A stretch of DNA of 64,000 nt from Luteococcus japonicus (GCF_003752415.1 NZ_RKHG01000001.1:248001-312000); one strand, 5' to 3'. Counted from the stretch's first letter, positions 44,211 through 53,751 are shown. Numbers and translations: made by a program. Notes: generated by a model from the sequence alone, not told the origin.

Positions 44211-45059
44211 GTGGATCGCTACAGCAAGGACGTCCTGAGCGCGGGATGGCAGAAGGCCGGCAAGCCGCAGACCGTCGACATGCCGATGGAACTGGGCATG
44301 ATCGTCGAGGAACCCTCCACGGGTTTCACCGGCGAGATCGTCAAGTGGGAGAACGGCGTCGTCGTGCTGGAGAACTACAAGCTCAAGCGGCGCTCCTTCC
44401 CCGTCGGTCCGGGCTTCGTCGTCGAGGGCCAGCCGGTGAAGTTGTGCGTCCCGCCCCGCACAGGCAAGGCCGAGCAGAAGTACACCGCCTCCGGATCGCG
44501 GGCGAGCGAGAAGACCACCGCGAAGGTGGCCCTGCCCAGCCGGATCTACGTCGAGGGACGCCACGACGCGGAGCTGGTGGAGAAGGTCTGGGGCGACGAC
44601 CTGCGCCACGTCGGCGTGGTGGTCGAGTACCTGGGTGGCATCGACGACCTGGTGGGCATCGTCGCGGAATTCAAGCCGGAGAAGGGACGACGGCTGGCCG
44701 TGCTGGTGGACCATCTGGTGACCGGCTCCAAGGAGTCGCGGATCGCGCGCGACGTGGCCAAGGGTGGCTACGGCGAGTACGTGATGATCGGCGGCCACCG
44801 CTTCATCGACGTCTGGCAGGCGGTGAAGCCAGAGCGGGTCGGGGTCAAGAAGTGGCCCGAGATCCCCATGGACGTCGACTGGAAGAAGGGAACCCTGGCC
44901 GCGCTGAACCTTCCCCACAAGGACCAGAAGGATGTCGCGCAGGCCTGGCAGGCCATCCTCGCGCGCGTCACCAGCTTCCGGGACCTGGAGCCCAGCTTCA
45001 ACACCGAGGTGGAGAAGCTGATCGACTTCGTCACCCAGGACCACGTCGACGAATTCTGA
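44211..45059 (+). CDS. DUF3097 domain protein
   Basis: 282 residues of the actinobacterial DUF3097 family. An N-terminal beta-rich part (GEIVKWENGVVVLENYKLKRRSFP) is followed by a region that looks Toprim-like (RIYVEGRHDAELVEKVW and later RLAVLVDHLVTGSKES), so a nucleic-acid enzyme is possible. That reading is inference. Start at GTG 44211. It lies divergent to vapBC and in line with the next phosphatase gene. Confidence 0.82.
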   Translation: MDRYSKDVLSAGWQKAGKPQTVDMPMELGMIVEEPSTGFTGEIVKWENGVVVLENYKLKRRSFPVGPGFVVEGQPVKLCVPPRTGKAEQKYTASGSRASEKTTAKVALPSRIYVEGRHDAELVEKVWGDDLRHVGVVVEYLGGIDDLVGIVAEFKPEKGRRLAVLVDHLVTGSKESRIARDVAKGGYGEYVMIGGHRFIDVWQAVKPERVGVKKWPEIPMDVDWKKGTLAALNLPHKDQKDVAQAWQAILARVTSFRDLEPSFNTEVEKLIDFVTQDHVDEF

Positions 45060-45077
45060 GTCCCACCGGGACATGAC

Positions 45078-45083
45078 TAGGCT
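45078..45083 (+). promoter_or_regulatory. -10 element of leaderless phosphatase gene
   Basis: TAGGCT, then GGTTCC and the ATG. Confidence 0.55.
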
Positions 45084-45089
45084 GGTTCC

Positions 45090-45866
45090 ATGGCCAGCAC
45101 GCAGGACGTCCTCGAACTCATCCAGCAGGTGGCGGCGGAGGTGATCACCCCGCGCTTCCGGGCGCTGGCCGACGACCAGGTGCACCAGAAGCACCCCGGC
45201 GACTACGTCACCATCGCGGACCGCGAAGCAGAGGTGGTGCTCACCCGTGAGCTCGGCCGGATGTTCCCCGGGGCGCGGGTCGTGGGCGAGGAGGCCTGCT
45301 TCACCAACCCGGAGCTGGAGTTCACCCTCGGCGGCGCCGAGCACGCCTTCACCGTCGATCCCGTCGACGGGACCCGCAACTTCGTCAAGGGCAGCCCGGA
45401 CCACGCCGTGATGGTCTCCGAGGTGGTCGCCGGCCAGACTTGCAGGGCATGGATCTGGCAACCGGAGCATGGCGTCTCCTGGGTGGCCGAACGGGGTGCC
45501 GGGGTGCAGCGCAATGGGGAGTCACTGACCCGGATCGGGCAGGACCGCCTCGCGCTGGGGGCCACGAGCAAGGCCTCCCGGCACGGTTTCGACGGCGGTG
45601 GTGAGCTGGCCGCGACCGTGGAGACGGCCTGGTGCTGCGGCATCGACTACCCCAACCTGCTGATGGGGGAGCTGGACTACCTCGTCTACAAGAACGTGCA
45701 TCCGTGGGACCACCTCCCGGGTGCGCTGATGGTCACCGAACTGGGTGGTGACGTGCGCAACTTCGCCGGCGAGCCCTATGCGCCCGGCTGGACAGGGCCG
45801 GGACTGGTGGCCGCCGCCTCCACCGAGATGGCCGAGCAGGTCCAGCGCCTGTGGATCGAGCCCTGA
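45090..45866 (+). CDS. Inositol monophosphatase-family phosphatase (possible HisN)
   Basis: 258 residues. Metal-binding motifs of the family: VGEEA, DPVDGTRNF and HPWDHLPGALMVTELGG. The substrate may be inositol-1-phosphate or histidinol phosphate; actinobacterial HisN belongs here, but no his genes are nearby. ATG at 45090. Confidence 0.88.
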   Translation: MASTQDVLELIQQVAAEVITPRFRALADDQVHQKHPGDYVTIADREAEVVLTRELGRMFPGARVVGEEACFTNPELEFTLGGAEHAFTVDPVDGTRNFVKGSPDHAVMVSEVVAGQTCRAWIWQPEHGVSWVAERGAGVQRNGESLTRIGQDRLALGATSKASRHGFDGGGELAATVETAWCCGIDYPNLLMGELDYLVYKNVHPWDHLPGALMVTELGGDVRNFAGEPYAPGWTGPGLVAAASTEMAEQVQRLWIEP

Positions 45867-45870
45867 CACC

Positions 45871-45954
45871 TCGACGGGCTCGGTGATCGGGTCGACGGGC
45901 TCGGTGATCGGGTCGACGGGCTCGGTGATCGGGTCGACGGGCTCGGTGATCGGG
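45871..45954 (+). repeat. Four perfect tandem 21-bp repeats after the phosphatase gene
   Basis: Four identical 21-base units, each beginning TCGACGGGCTCGG and ending TGATCGGG, directly after the stop at 45866 and before the convergent metallo-hydrolase stop. No spacers, so not CRISPR. Confidence 0.95.
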
Positions 45955-45971
45955 AAGGAGCTGGTGGGCCT

Positions 45972-46862
45972 TCAGTTGCCGAGCAGCGGCAGCATCCGGG
46001 ACTTCGTGACGCCCTGCGCCTCGAGCGCCTTGTAGAGCCACGGCAGGGCATTGGCGACGGCCTGGGGAGCGAAGGGCCACTCCACCTCGCGTGGTCCGTT
46101 CAGGTCGGTCACCACGTCGTCGATGCTCATCCCCTTCTTGATGCAGTCCTCGGCGGTGGACCACAGCATCGAGATCGCGGCGCGCTGGTTGTTCACCTGC
46201 TCGAGGTCCGCCACCGGGCCGTGTCCAGGGACGAACAGCGTGTCACTCTTGGCATTGCTCATCACCCCGTCGATGGCCTTGGGCCAGGTGTCAACGTGTG
46301 AGTCGGGGCCCACCATCGGGTCCGAGGCCGTCTCCACCATGTCGCCCACGAAGGTGACGCGGGCGTCGGGAACCTGTACGAAGATGTCGGAGTCGCTGTG
46401 CCCGTGACCCAGGTGCACCAGTTCCACCACGCGACCGCCCAGGTCGACGGCGCGGATGAAGGCCATTGGGTCGTTCGGCGCCACGAGTTCGGACGGGTCG
46501 AAGCCAAGGTCCGTGCGGATCACCTCGGGGTCGACGTCCGGGTCGTTGGTGCCGTCGAGGTGGGCGGCGAGGTTCTCGTGGCCGATGCTGACCGCCGACG
46601 GGGCGGCCTCCATCACTCCCGCAAGGCCATAGAAGTGGTCGAAATGTGCGTGGGTGACCACGACGTGGGTCACCGGCCTGCCGGCCAGTTCGGCTGCGGA
46701 GGCGGCGAGCTCTCGGCCCTGACTGGGGGAGGAACCGGTGTCGACCAGCATCACGCCGGTCTCACCGATGATGAGTCCGGCATTGACCGAGGCCGGCTGC
46801 AAGTGCACCACATGGATGCCGTCGCGGACGAGCTGCCACCCACCAATCGAGAATTCGCGCAT
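45972..46862 (-). CDS. Metallo-beta-lactamase-fold hydrolase
   Basis: 296 residues. THAHFDHFYGL (HxHxDH), the second-shell ELVHLGHGHSDSD and VGDMVE metal ligands, and VPGHGPVAD are all present. Resembles SoxH/quinoprotein-relay type MBL hydrolases. Substrate unknown. ATG at 46862 with TAGGCT seven bases upstream; divergent from hrcA. Confidence 0.88.
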   Translation of the reverse strand: MREFSIGGWQLVRDGIHVVHLQPASVNAGLIIGETGVMLVDTGSSPSQGRELAASAAELAGRPVTHVVVTHAHFDHFYGLAGVMEAAPSAVSIGHENLAAHLDGTNDPDVDPEVIRTDLGFDPSELVAPNDPMAFIRAVDLGGRVVELVHLGHGHSDSDIFVQVPDARVTFVGDMVETASDPMVGPDSHVDTWPKAIDGVMSNAKSDTLFVPGHGPVADLEQVNNQRAAISMLWSTAEDCIKKGMSIDDVVTDLNGPREVEWPFAPQAVANALPWLYKALEAQGVTKSRMLPLLGN

Positions 46863-46869
46863 GGCGACG

Positions 46870-46875
46870 AGCCTA
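46870..46875 (-). promoter_or_regulatory. -10 element of leaderless metallo-hydrolase gene
   Basis: TAGGCT, then CGTCGCC and the ATG, on the minus strand. Confidence 0.5.
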
Positions 46876-46921
46876 CCCGCCGGGCGCCGCGATGACCGCT
46901 TTGCGCTCTGCGGCATCGCGG

Positions 46922-46927
46922 TATGCT
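46922..46927 (+). promoter_or_regulatory. hrcA -10 element
   Basis: TATGCT, with TTGCGC at 46901 as a possible -35. It overlaps the first two bases of the CIRCE operator. Confidence 0.5.
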
Positions 46928-46952
46928 GGCACTCGCGCGGTTTGAGTGCCAA
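46926..46952 (+). promoter_or_regulatory. CIRCE operator (HrcA binding site)
   Basis: CTGGCACTC, nine bases, GAGTGCCAA: one or two changes from the consensus TTAGCACTC-N9-GAGTGCTAA. HrcA should bind here and repress hrcA-dnaJ until heat shock. Confidence 0.92.
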
Positions 46953-46975
46953 ACTGGGCGATCGCGCGGACCAGG

Positions 46976-47030
46976 ACCAGCTCACACGGCGCCAGGTCAT
47001 GCGGCACCAGCTCACACTGCGCCAGCTCAT
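46976..47030 (+). repeat. 25-bp direct repeat in the hrcA leader
   Basis: Two copies starting ACCAGCTCACAC, at 46976-47000 and 47006-47030, with 23 of 25 bases equal and a 30-base period. They lie between CIRCE and the hrcA ribosome binding site, in the transcribed leader. Confidence 0.8.
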
Positions 47031-47045
47031 ATCAGGGGAGGGACG

Positions 47046-48071
47046 ATGCTCGACGACCGCAAGATGGATGTGCTCAAGGCCATCGTCACCGACTACGTCT
47101 CCAGCAAGGAGCCCGTCGGCTCCAAGGCCCTGGTGGAACGACACCAGCTCAAGGTCTCGGCAGCCACCGTTCGCAATGACATGGCCGTGCTGGAGGAGGA
47201 GGGCTACATCACCCAACCCCACACCAGCGCCGGACGGATTCCCACGGACAAGGGCTATCGCCTGTTCGTGGACCGGTTGGCCACGGTGAAGCCACTGTCC
47301 ACGGCGGAGAAGCGAGCCATCGAGACCTTCATGACGGGCGCCCTCGACGTCGACGACATCGTGACCCGTACGGTGCGGATCCTGGCCCAGGTCACCCAGC
47401 AGGTGGCCATCGTGCAGTACCCGGTGACCTCCACGGCCCAGGTGCGCCACATCGAGCTGGTGAGTCTGACCCAGGACCGGGTGATGGTGATCCTGATCAA
47501 TTCCACCGGACGGGTGGAGCAGCGCTGGGTGGAGCTTCCGATGCACACGGAGGAGTCCCTGGCGGAGCTGCGCGGCCGGCTCAATGCCGCCATCGTTGGC
47601 CTGACCCCCGCCCAAGGGGTCGATCGCCTGGCCGCCCTGCTGGCCGAGCTGCCGGGATCGATCAGCCGTGACGCGGCCAATACCGTCGTGGTGACCGTGC
47701 TGGAGATGTTGGCAGCAGACCCGTCGACGCGCGTCGCCGTGGCGGGCGTGCCCAACCTGAGCCGTTTCGGTGACCAGTTCGAGACCACCGTGCGGCCCGT
47801 CCTGGAAGCCCTGGAGGAGCAGGTGGTCTTGCTGCACCTGCTCGGTGAGGCCAGCACGGGCATGGCGGGCGATGTCACCGTGCGGATCGGCCAGGAGAAT
47901 CCCTACGAGCCCCTGCAGTCCACCAGCCTGGTGGCAAGCAAGTACGGAACCCCCGACGAGGCCTGGGCCAGCCTGGGCATCGTCGGCCCAACCCGAATGG
48001 ACTACCCCTCAACCATGGCCTCGGTTCGTGCCGTGGCCCGATATGTCGGCCGCTTCCTGGCAGAAGGATGA
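47046..48071 (+). CDS. hrcA: Heat-inducible transcription repressor HrcA
   Basis: 341 residues. The N-terminal winged helix ([54 protein letters not shown]) is diagnostic. Binds CIRCE and is helped to fold by GroE. The ATG at 47046 has a strong GGGGAGGG site; a longer upstream frame includes leader repeats and is not HrcA. The gene is itself preceded by CIRCE. Confidence 0.97.
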   Translation: MLDDRKMDVLKAIVTDYVSSKEPVGSKALVERHQLKVSAATVRNDMAVLEEEGYITQPHTSAGRIPTDKGYRLFVDRLATVKPLSTAEKRAIETFMTGALDVDDIVTRTVRILAQVTQQVAIVQYPVTSTAQVRHIELVSLTQDRVMVILINSTGRVEQRWVELPMHTEESLAELRGRLNAAIVGLTPAQGVDRLAALLAELPGSISRDAANTVVVTVLEMLAADPSTRVAVAGVPNLSRFGDQFETTVRPVLEALEEQVVLLHLLGEASTGMAGDVTVRIGQENPYEPLQSTSLVASKYGTPDEAWASLGIVGPTRMDYPSTMASVRAVARYVGRFLAEG

Positions 48072-48082
48072 CTTTCACTCCC

Positions 48083-49270
48083 ATGAGTTCTGACTACTAC
48101 GAGATCCTCGGCGTCGACCGCGACGCAAGCCCCGAGCAGATCAAGAAGGCCTACCGCCGGATGGCCATGAAGATGCACCCGGACGTCTCCAACGAGCCGG
48201 ACGCCGACGAGAAGTTCAAGCAGGTCCAGGAGGCCTACGAGGTCCTGTCGGATCCGCAGAAGAAGTCGATCTTCGACCGCGGCGGAGACCCGATGGGTGG
48301 CGGCTTCGGCGGAATGGGCGGGGCCGGTGGCTTCGGTGGCTTCCCGGGCGGCGGCTTCGGCGGCGGATTCGACTTCACCAACCTCGTCGATGCGATGTTC
48401 GGGCAGCAGGCCCAGCGCGGCCCGCGCTCGCGTGTGCGTCGCGGCCAGGATGCCCTGGTCCGGCAGAGCCTGAGCCTGGCGGAGGCCGCCTTCGGCGTCA
48501 CCAAGCCGCTGAACGTGGAGACCGCGGTGGTCTGCCCCAAGTGCACCGGCACCGGGGCCAATGAGGGCTCCGAGCCCGTCACCTGCGGCACCTGCAATGG
48601 CAACGGCGAGATCACCCAGATCCAGCGCTCCTTCCTGGGCGACATCCGCACCTCCCAGCCCTGCCCCAACTGCCGTGGCTACGGCAACGTGATCCCGCAC
48701 CCCTGCGGCGAGTGCTCCGGCGAGGGACGGGTCCGCTCCAGCCGCACCCTGAACGTGAAGATCCCCGCCGGTGTCAGCACCGGCAACCGGATCCACCTGG
48801 AGGGACAGGGCGAGGTCGGCCCCGGCGGCGGCCCCGCCGGAGACCTCTACGTCGAGCTCGTCGTGCAGAACCATGAGGTCTTCAAGCGTGAGGGGGACAA
48901 CCTGGAGATGGTGCTGCGCATCCCGATGACGGCTGCGGCATTGGGCACCAGCCTGACCGTCGACACGCTGGAGAACGAGCGTGAGGACTCCGTGGCCGAG
49001 GATCGCACCCTCGAGGTGGAGATCCCCGCCGGCACCCAGAGCGGCACCCGGGTCGCGGTCCCGGGACGTGGCATCCCGCGGCTGCGTGGCAATGGCCGAG
49101 GTGAGCTGGGGATCACCTTCGTCGTGCAGACCCCCACCCGGGTCGACGCACACCAGCGGGAGCTCTTGAAGCAGCTTGCTGAGGCTCGCGGGGAGACCAC
49201 GGTGACCGCCCAGGTCCACAAGGGCAAGCAGGGTGTCTTCGACCGTCTCAAGGAAGCCTTCGGCGGCTGA
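48083..49270 (+). CDS. dnaJ: Molecular chaperone DnaJ
   Basis: 395 residues. J domain with HPD ([10 protein letters not shown]) near residue 33, Gly/Phe-rich region ([15 protein letters not shown]), four CxxCxGxG zinc repeats ([32 protein letters not shown]) and the C-terminal substrate domain. Start at 48083 ([11 protein letters not shown]); an in-frame ATG at 48068 overlaps the hrcA stop and would add five residues. Cotranscribed with hrcA. Confidence 0.97.
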   Translation: MSSDYYEILGVDRDASPEQIKKAYRRMAMKMHPDVSNEPDADEKFKQVQEAYEVLSDPQKKSIFDRGGDPMGGGFGGMGGAGGFGGFPGGGFGGGFDFTNLVDAMFGQQAQRGPRSRVRRGQDALVRQSLSLAEAAFGVTKPLNVETAVVCPKCTGTGANEGSEPVTCGTCNGNGEITQIQRSFLGDIRTSQPCPNCRGYGNVIPHPCGECSGEGRVRSSRTLNVKIPAGVSTGNRIHLEGQGEVGPGGGPAGDLYVELVVQNHEVFKREGDNLEMVLRIPMTAAALGTSLTVDTLENEREDSVAEDRTLEVEIPAGTQSGTRVAVPGRGIPRLRGNGRGELGITFVVQTPTRVDAHQRELLKQLAEARGETTVTAQVHKGKQGVFDRLKEAFGG

Positions 49271-50001
49271 TGAGCGACGCACTCTTCCTCGCGGCGTTCG
49301 GCGACGCCAGCCCCGGGTCCCGCGTCACGGTGACCGGCGACGAGGGGCGCCATGCCGCCGTCGTGAAGCGGATCGAGCTGGGGGAGTCCGTGTTGTTGTC
49401 CGACGGCCACGGCCGGGCCGTGCGCGGCCCCGTGGTGGAGGTCTCCAAGCAGGGGATCGTCGTCGAGGTGGCTGAGGTGCGGTCCGCCGCACCTCAGCGC
49501 CACCGCTGGGTGGGCGTGCAGGCCTTGGCGAAGGGCGACCGGTCGGACCTGGCCGTCGAGACCATGACCGAGCTGGGCATCGACGAGGTGCTGGCCTGGC
49601 AGGCCAGTCGTTCCATCGTGCGATGGACCACCGAGAAGAGCGCCAAGGGCCTGGCCAAGTGGGCTGCCACCGCCCGTGAGGCCACCAAGCAGTCCCGTCG
49701 CTTCCGGATCCCGGAGGTGGGTTTCGTCACCACCAAGCAGCTCGTCGCCCGGATCCAGCAGGCGGACTTGGCGCTGGTGCTGCACGAGGCCGGCACGCAG
49801 TGGATCGGCGAGGTCGCGCTGCCCGAGCAGGGCGAGGTCTTGTTCATCATCGGCCCGGAGGGCGGGGTCAGCCCCGAGGAGCTGGCCGCCTTCGAGGCCG
49901 CCGGAGCCCAGACCGTGCTGGTCAGCGACGGGGTGCTGCGCACCTCGACCGCCGGCGTCGTGGCCCTGGCACAGCTGCAGCTGATGGCGGGCGTCCGATG
50001 A
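49270..50001 (+). CDS. rsmE: 16S rRNA m3U1498 methyltransferase RsmE
   Basis: 243 residues of the SPOUT fold. PUA-like N-terminus, then [58 protein letters not shown] and the knot [16 protein letters not shown]. Methylates U1498. Overlaps the dnaJ stop by one base and tgt by four. Confidence 0.95.
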   Translation: MSDALFLAAFGDASPGSRVTVTGDEGRHAAVVKRIELGESVLLSDGHGRAVRGPVVEVSKQGIVVEVAEVRSAAPQRHRWVGVQALAKGDRSDLAVETMTELGIDEVLAWQASRSIVRWTTEKSAKGLAKWAATAREATKQSRRFRIPEVGFVTTKQLVARIQQADLALVLHEAGTQWIGEVALPEQGEVLFIIGPEGGVSPEELAAFEAAGAQTVLVSDGVLRTSTAGVVALAQLQLMAGVR

Positions 50002-51251
50002 GCGGCTTCGGCTTCACTCCTCGCACGACCCTGGACAACGGCATCGGCCGCACCGGAACCATCCACACCCCGCATGGCGAGATCCAGACGCCCGCCTTCA
50101 TCGCCGTCGGCACGAAGGCGACCGTCAAGGCCGTCCTCCCGGAATCGATCTCGGAACTGGGTGCGCAGGCGGTGCTGGCCAATGCCTACCACCTGTACCT
50201 GCAGCCCGGAAGTGATCTGATCGACGAGGCGGGTGGCCTGGGCCGCTTCATGAACTGGCGCGGCCCCACCTTCACCGACTCGGGCGGCTTCCAGGTGATG
50301 AGCCTGGGCTCCGGCTTCAAGAAGGTCATCGAGATGGACGCCAAGCGGGCTGAGGCGGACCACGCCGTGGCCCCCGGCAAGGAACGACTGGCCCATGTCG
50401 ACGATGACGGCGTCACCTTCAAGAGCCACCTCGACGGTTCGAAGCACCGCTTCACTCCCGAGGTCAGCATGCGGGTGCAGCACCAGATCGGTGCCGACAT
50501 CATGTTCGCCTTCGACGAACTGACCCACCTGCACAACTCCCGTGGCTACCAGGAGGAGGCGCTGGAGCGCACCCGGCTGTGGGCCGAGCGCTGTCTGGCG
50601 GAGCACCGACGTCTCACCGAGGAACGGGTGGGCAAGCCCTACCAGGCCCTGTTCGGGGTGATCCAAGGGGCGCAGTACGAGGACCTGCGGCGCAAGGCAT
50701 GCCGTGACCTCGGCGGTATGGAGGTGGACGGGCAGAGCTTCGACGGATTCGGCTATGGAGGGGCGCTGGAGAAGGAGAACCTGGGCACCATCTGTGGCTG
50801 GATGAGTGAGGAACTGCCCTTCGACAAGCCGCGTCACCTGCTGGGCATCAGCGAGCCCGACGACTTCTTCGCGGCCGTCGCGGCAGGGGCCGACACCTTC
50901 GACTGCGTCAACCCGTCCCGGGTGGCGCGCAATTCCGCCATCTACACCGCAGACGGCCGCTACAACCTGAGCACGGCGCGCAACCGTCGCCTCTTCGAAC
51001 CCCTCGAGGATGGCTGCGACTGCTACACCTGCACCCACTACACGCGTGCCTACCTGCACCACCTGTTCAAGGCCAAGGAGATGCTGGCCTCGACGCTGGC
51101 CACGATCCACAACGAGCGCTTCACCGTGCGCCTGGTGGACGACATCCGGGCCAGCATGGACAACGGCGACTTCGAGTCCTTCCGGGACCACTTCCTGGGC
51201 CGCTTCTACGGGAATTCCACGGGCCCTTCGAGCGTTGACACCACCAACTGA
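49998..51251 (+). CDS. tgt: Queuine tRNA-ribosyltransferase
   Basis: 417 residues. Exchanges guanine-34 for a deazaguanine base in GUN-anticodon tRNAs. Conserved: [23 protein letters not shown] (catalytic Asp), the zinc site [17 protein letters not shown] and the FDELTHLHN loop. ATG at 49998 overlaps the rsmE stop (ATGA). No queuosine synthesis genes are in the window, but a precursor transporter is at 54774. Confidence 0.96.
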   Translation: MSGFGFTPRTTLDNGIGRTGTIHTPHGEIQTPAFIAVGTKATVKAVLPESISELGAQAVLANAYHLYLQPGSDLIDEAGGLGRFMNWRGPTFTDSGGFQVMSLGSGFKKVIEMDAKRAEADHAVAPGKERLAHVDDDGVTFKSHLDGSKHRFTPEVSMRVQHQIGADIMFAFDELTHLHNSRGYQEEALERTRLWAERCLAEHRRLTEERVGKPYQALFGVIQGAQYEDLRRKACRDLGGMEVDGQSFDGFGYGGALEKENLGTICGWMSEELPFDKPRHLLGISEPDDFFAAVAAGADTFDCVNPSRVARNSAIYTADGRYNLSTARNRRLFEPLEDGCDCYTCTHYTRAYLHHLFKAKEMLASTLATIHNERFTVRLVDDIRASMDNGDFESFRDHFLGRFYGNSTGPSSVDTTN

Positions 51252-51274
51252 CAACACGCGATGGAGATGATCTG

Positions 51275-52225
51275 ATGAGGGACCCCAGGGAGCTCTACGA
51301 ACTGTCCGGTGCACCCACCTACGGTGCCCCGGCGCTGCTCGCGCTCTCCGGATTCATGGATGCCGGGCAGGCCGCCCAGATGGGGGCCCAGCACCTGATC
51401 GACACGCGTCCGAGCCGCATCATCGCGCGCTTCGACGTCGACCAGCTGGTTGACCACCGTTCGCGACGGCCGATCATCACCTTCGACAAGGACCACTACA
51501 CCGACTACCAGCCGATGGAACTGGTGGTGCGAGTGGTCACCGACGAGGCGGGAAAGGACTTCCTGCTGTTCACCGGACCCGAACCGGACTACCAGTGGGA
51601 GCGTTTCTGCGCTGCCGTCGCCATCCTGCTGGGGGAGTTGGGATCCACCCTGGTCGTCGGCCTGCACGGCATCCCATGGGGTGCCCCGCACACGCGCCCG
51701 GTGGGTCTGACGGCTCACTCGATGGATCCGAGCCTGATCCAGGGCTACGCGTCGATGCATGACAAGATCCAGCTGCCCAGCTCGGTGGAGGCCCTGCTGG
51801 AGGTGCGGCTCCCGGAGGCGCACATCCGCACCGTCGGCTTCTCCGTGCACGTCCCGCACTACCTGGCCGGAGCCGAGTTCCCCGCCGGATCGGTGCGGCT
51901 CCTGGACTCCGCGGCCGATGTGGCCGAGCTCTCGCTCGCCATCCCGGACCTGCGCAGTGCCGCCGACGAGTACCTGCGGGAACTCGACGCGCTGGTGGCC
52001 CAGAACCCGGAGAATGCCGAGGCCATCGGGCAGATGGAGGCCGCCTACGACAAGGCCACCGCGGGGCGGGAGCTCAGCGCCCCGGACACCCAGCCCAAGG
52101 TCGACGAGGAGAACCTGCCCAGCGGCGACCAGCTGGCCGCCGAGTTCGAGCAGTTCCTCAAGGATTCGGGGGACGGCAAGGGCAAGGGCGGCGGTTTCAG
52201 TTTCGGTGGTGCGGACGACGACTGA
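51275..52225 (+). CDS. PAC2-family protein
   Basis: 316 residues. The PAC2 fold (proteasome assembly chaperone 2-like) is seen in PALLALSGFMDAGQAAQMGAQHLID and VGLHGIPWGAPHTRPVGLTAHS. In actinobacteria the family is widespread and function poorly known. The C-terminus is Gly/Lys-rich and acidic. GGAGA site before the ATG. Confidence 0.85.
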   Translation: MRDPRELYELSGAPTYGAPALLALSGFMDAGQAAQMGAQHLIDTRPSRIIARFDVDQLVDHRSRRPIITFDKDHYTDYQPMELVVRVVTDEAGKDFLLFTGPEPDYQWERFCAAVAILLGELGSTLVVGLHGIPWGAPHTRPVGLTAHSMDPSLIQGYASMHDKIQLPSSVEALLEVRLPEAHIRTVGFSVHVPHYLAGAEFPAGSVRLLDSAADVAELSLAIPDLRSAADEYLRELDALVAQNPENAEAIGQMEAAYDKATAGRELSAPDTQPKVDEENLPSGDQLAAEFEQFLKDSGDGKGKGGGFSFGGADDD

Positions 52226-52243
52226 CCTCGCCCCGGCGTGAGG

Positions 52244-52280
52244 GCAGCGGGGGTCAGTGCAGCGGGGGTCAGTGCAGCGG
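52244..52280. repeat. 15-bp tandem repeat at a stop codon
   Basis: GCAGCGGGGGTCAGT occurs twice in tandem (52244-52258, 52259-52273), followed by a partial third copy (GCAGCGG). On the minus strand the unit restates the last four codons and TGA of the small membrane-protein gene ending at 52269. Confidence 0.9.
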
Positions 52281-52571
52281 CAGCACGTGCAGGATCAGCA
52301 CGGCGAGCAGGGCGACGCTGCACAGGCCCACGGCCACCATCCCGGCGGCCCAGACGAGCCGCGAGTCGGCATCGAGCCGACGGTCGCGCATCACGAAGGC
52401 GGCGCAGAAGAAGCCGGCGATCGCGGGCGCGATCATCGGCCACGGCGAGATGTGGTGCTGGATCAGGTAGAAGAAGGCCGTGAAGGCCATCACCAGCAGG
52501 GCAACCCCCATCAGGGCGATCGGGCCCCAGGGGCGAACGCGGTGGGCACGGACGGCTGTGGTCTGGGTCAT
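52269..52571 (-). CDS. Small membrane protein, unknown function
   Basis: 100 residues, three membrane helices (IALMGVALLVMAFTAFFYL, WPMIAPAIAGFFCAAFVM, GMVAVGLCSVALLAVLILHVL). ATG at 52571 with GGGAGA upstream. The gene end lies in a 15-bp repeat. I do not recognise a family. Confidence 0.7.
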   Translation of the reverse strand: MTQTTAVRAHRVRPWGPIALMGVALLVMAFTAFFYLIQHHISPWPMIAPAIAGFFCAAFVMRDRRLDADSRLVWAAGMVAVGLCSVALLAVLILHVLPLH

Positions 52572-52656
52572 CGGGTCTCCCGGTCTGCTCGGCTGATGGC
52601 ACGAGGCTAGCGAGCCCCCGGCGCGATGCGTGCGGCGGGGGTGCCCGCTACCGCCC

Positions 52657-53388
52657 TCACCAGCTGATGCCGCGAGCGCGCGCGAGCTCCGCCACCAGGT
52701 CCTGGCTGGCCCGCACTCCGTCGGTCTCGATGCGAGCAAGGTCCATCCCCAGCGTGCGCAGGGCCTCCAGTGCGGACGTGTCGCGTTCCTTCAAGGCCCG
52801 GGCCTGGAGTTCGTGGAGCGCGGAGCGCACGTCCTCGTGCGTGTCCAGCCAGGTCCTCAGTCCGATCCGTGCCTGGACGACGCCCTGCTCGCGGCCGGGG
52901 ACCGGATCCGGAGACGTCCAGTCACGCATCCCGGTCTCGGCCATGCCGAGGCGGGCCATCACCCGTCGCGAGGCGAGGTTGGCGGCCAGCGTCTCGGCCG
53001 TGACGCTGGAGGCCTGCACCGTCGTGAAGGCGTGTTCCAGCAGGGCACGGCACGCTTCTGTGGCAAGGCCCTGTCCCCAGACCGACGGATGGAGCCTCCA
53101 CCCGAGCTCGGGATTGAAGATGTCGCCGTCCGGGCCGGGGCGCAGGTGGAACCACCCCACCAGTGGCGCCGACGGGTCCTCGGCGGGCACCGCCACGACG
53201 TGGCCGAGGTCATGGTGCAGCCTGTTGGCGGCCAGCTGGCGGCGCAGGGAGGCAGCGTCCTCCTCCTCCGACGGGATGGCGGACCTGAGGAAGTGCTGCA
53301 CCTCGTCGTGGCTGTTCAGATCGTGGAGTGCCTGCTGATCGCTTGCCAGCAAGGACCTGATCAGTAGGCGCGGGGTACGAAGCATCAT
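52657..53388 (-). CDS. GNAT-family N-acetyltransferase
   Basis: 243 residues. RimJ/RimL-like start MMLRTPRLLIRSLLASD, then FNPELGWRLHPSVWGQGLATEACRALLEHAF (acetyl-CoA loop) and NLASRRVMARLGMAETGM. A C-terminal helical extension of about 70 residues beyond the GNAT fold is unusual. Start at 53388; no clear ribosome binding site. Substrate unknown. Confidence 0.82.
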   Translation of the reverse strand: MMLRTPRLLIRSLLASDQQALHDLNSHDEVQHFLRSAIPSEEEDAASLRRQLAANRLHHDLGHVVAVPAEDPSAPLVGWFHLRPGPDGDIFNPELGWRLHPSVWGQGLATEACRALLEHAFTTVQASSVTAETLAANLASRRVMARLGMAETGMRDWTSPDPVPGREQGVVQARIGLRTWLDTHEDVRSALHELQARALKERDTSALEALRTLGMDLARIETDGVRASQDLVAELARARGISW

Positions 53389-53422
53389 GTGGCCATTCTG
53401 CTCGTCTGCCCCGGGTGCCCGC

Positions 53423-53731
53423 ACCGCCCTGCCACTGGAGACCTTCCTCGGAATCCTGATCGACAAGGCCATCTGGGTGGCCGGTACCCGCTACCGCACG
53501 GACCTGTTCGGCAACGGCACGGGCTTCGCCAGCAACTTCACCTACCACCCGCTGGGTGGAGCGGTGATCGGCCAGGCAACGGACCTCAACGGGCAGCTGC
53601 TGGGACACGACGGCGTCTACGTGGCCGACGGATCCCTGCTGCCGGGCGCCCTGGGCGTCAACCCCTTCGTCACGATCACCGCACTGGCGGAGATGGTGGC
53701 CGAGCACGCCGTGCTGCACGCCGGCGCCTGA
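53423..53731 (+). pseudogene. C-terminal stump of a GMC (cholesterol-oxidase-like) oxidoreductase
   Basis: About 100 residues match the very end of FAD-dependent GMC enzymes: TYHPLGGAVIGQATD, GHDGVYVADGSLLPGALGVNPFVTITALAE. The other 400 or more residues, including the FAD-binding domain, are missing; the adjacent acetyltransferase takes their place. The frame is open from 53387 with unrelated sequence. A relic of a deletion. Confidence 0.85.
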
Positions 53732-53751
53732 ACAGGCGGCACACTGGCAGG

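Noticed and set aside
45871-45954. Possible CRISPR array
   Set aside because: Units are directly adjacent without spacers; same for 13806-13973. No cas genes in the window.
45745-46035. ORF with repeated STGSVIG units
   Set aside because: Translation of the non-coding 21-bp repeat after the phosphatase gene.
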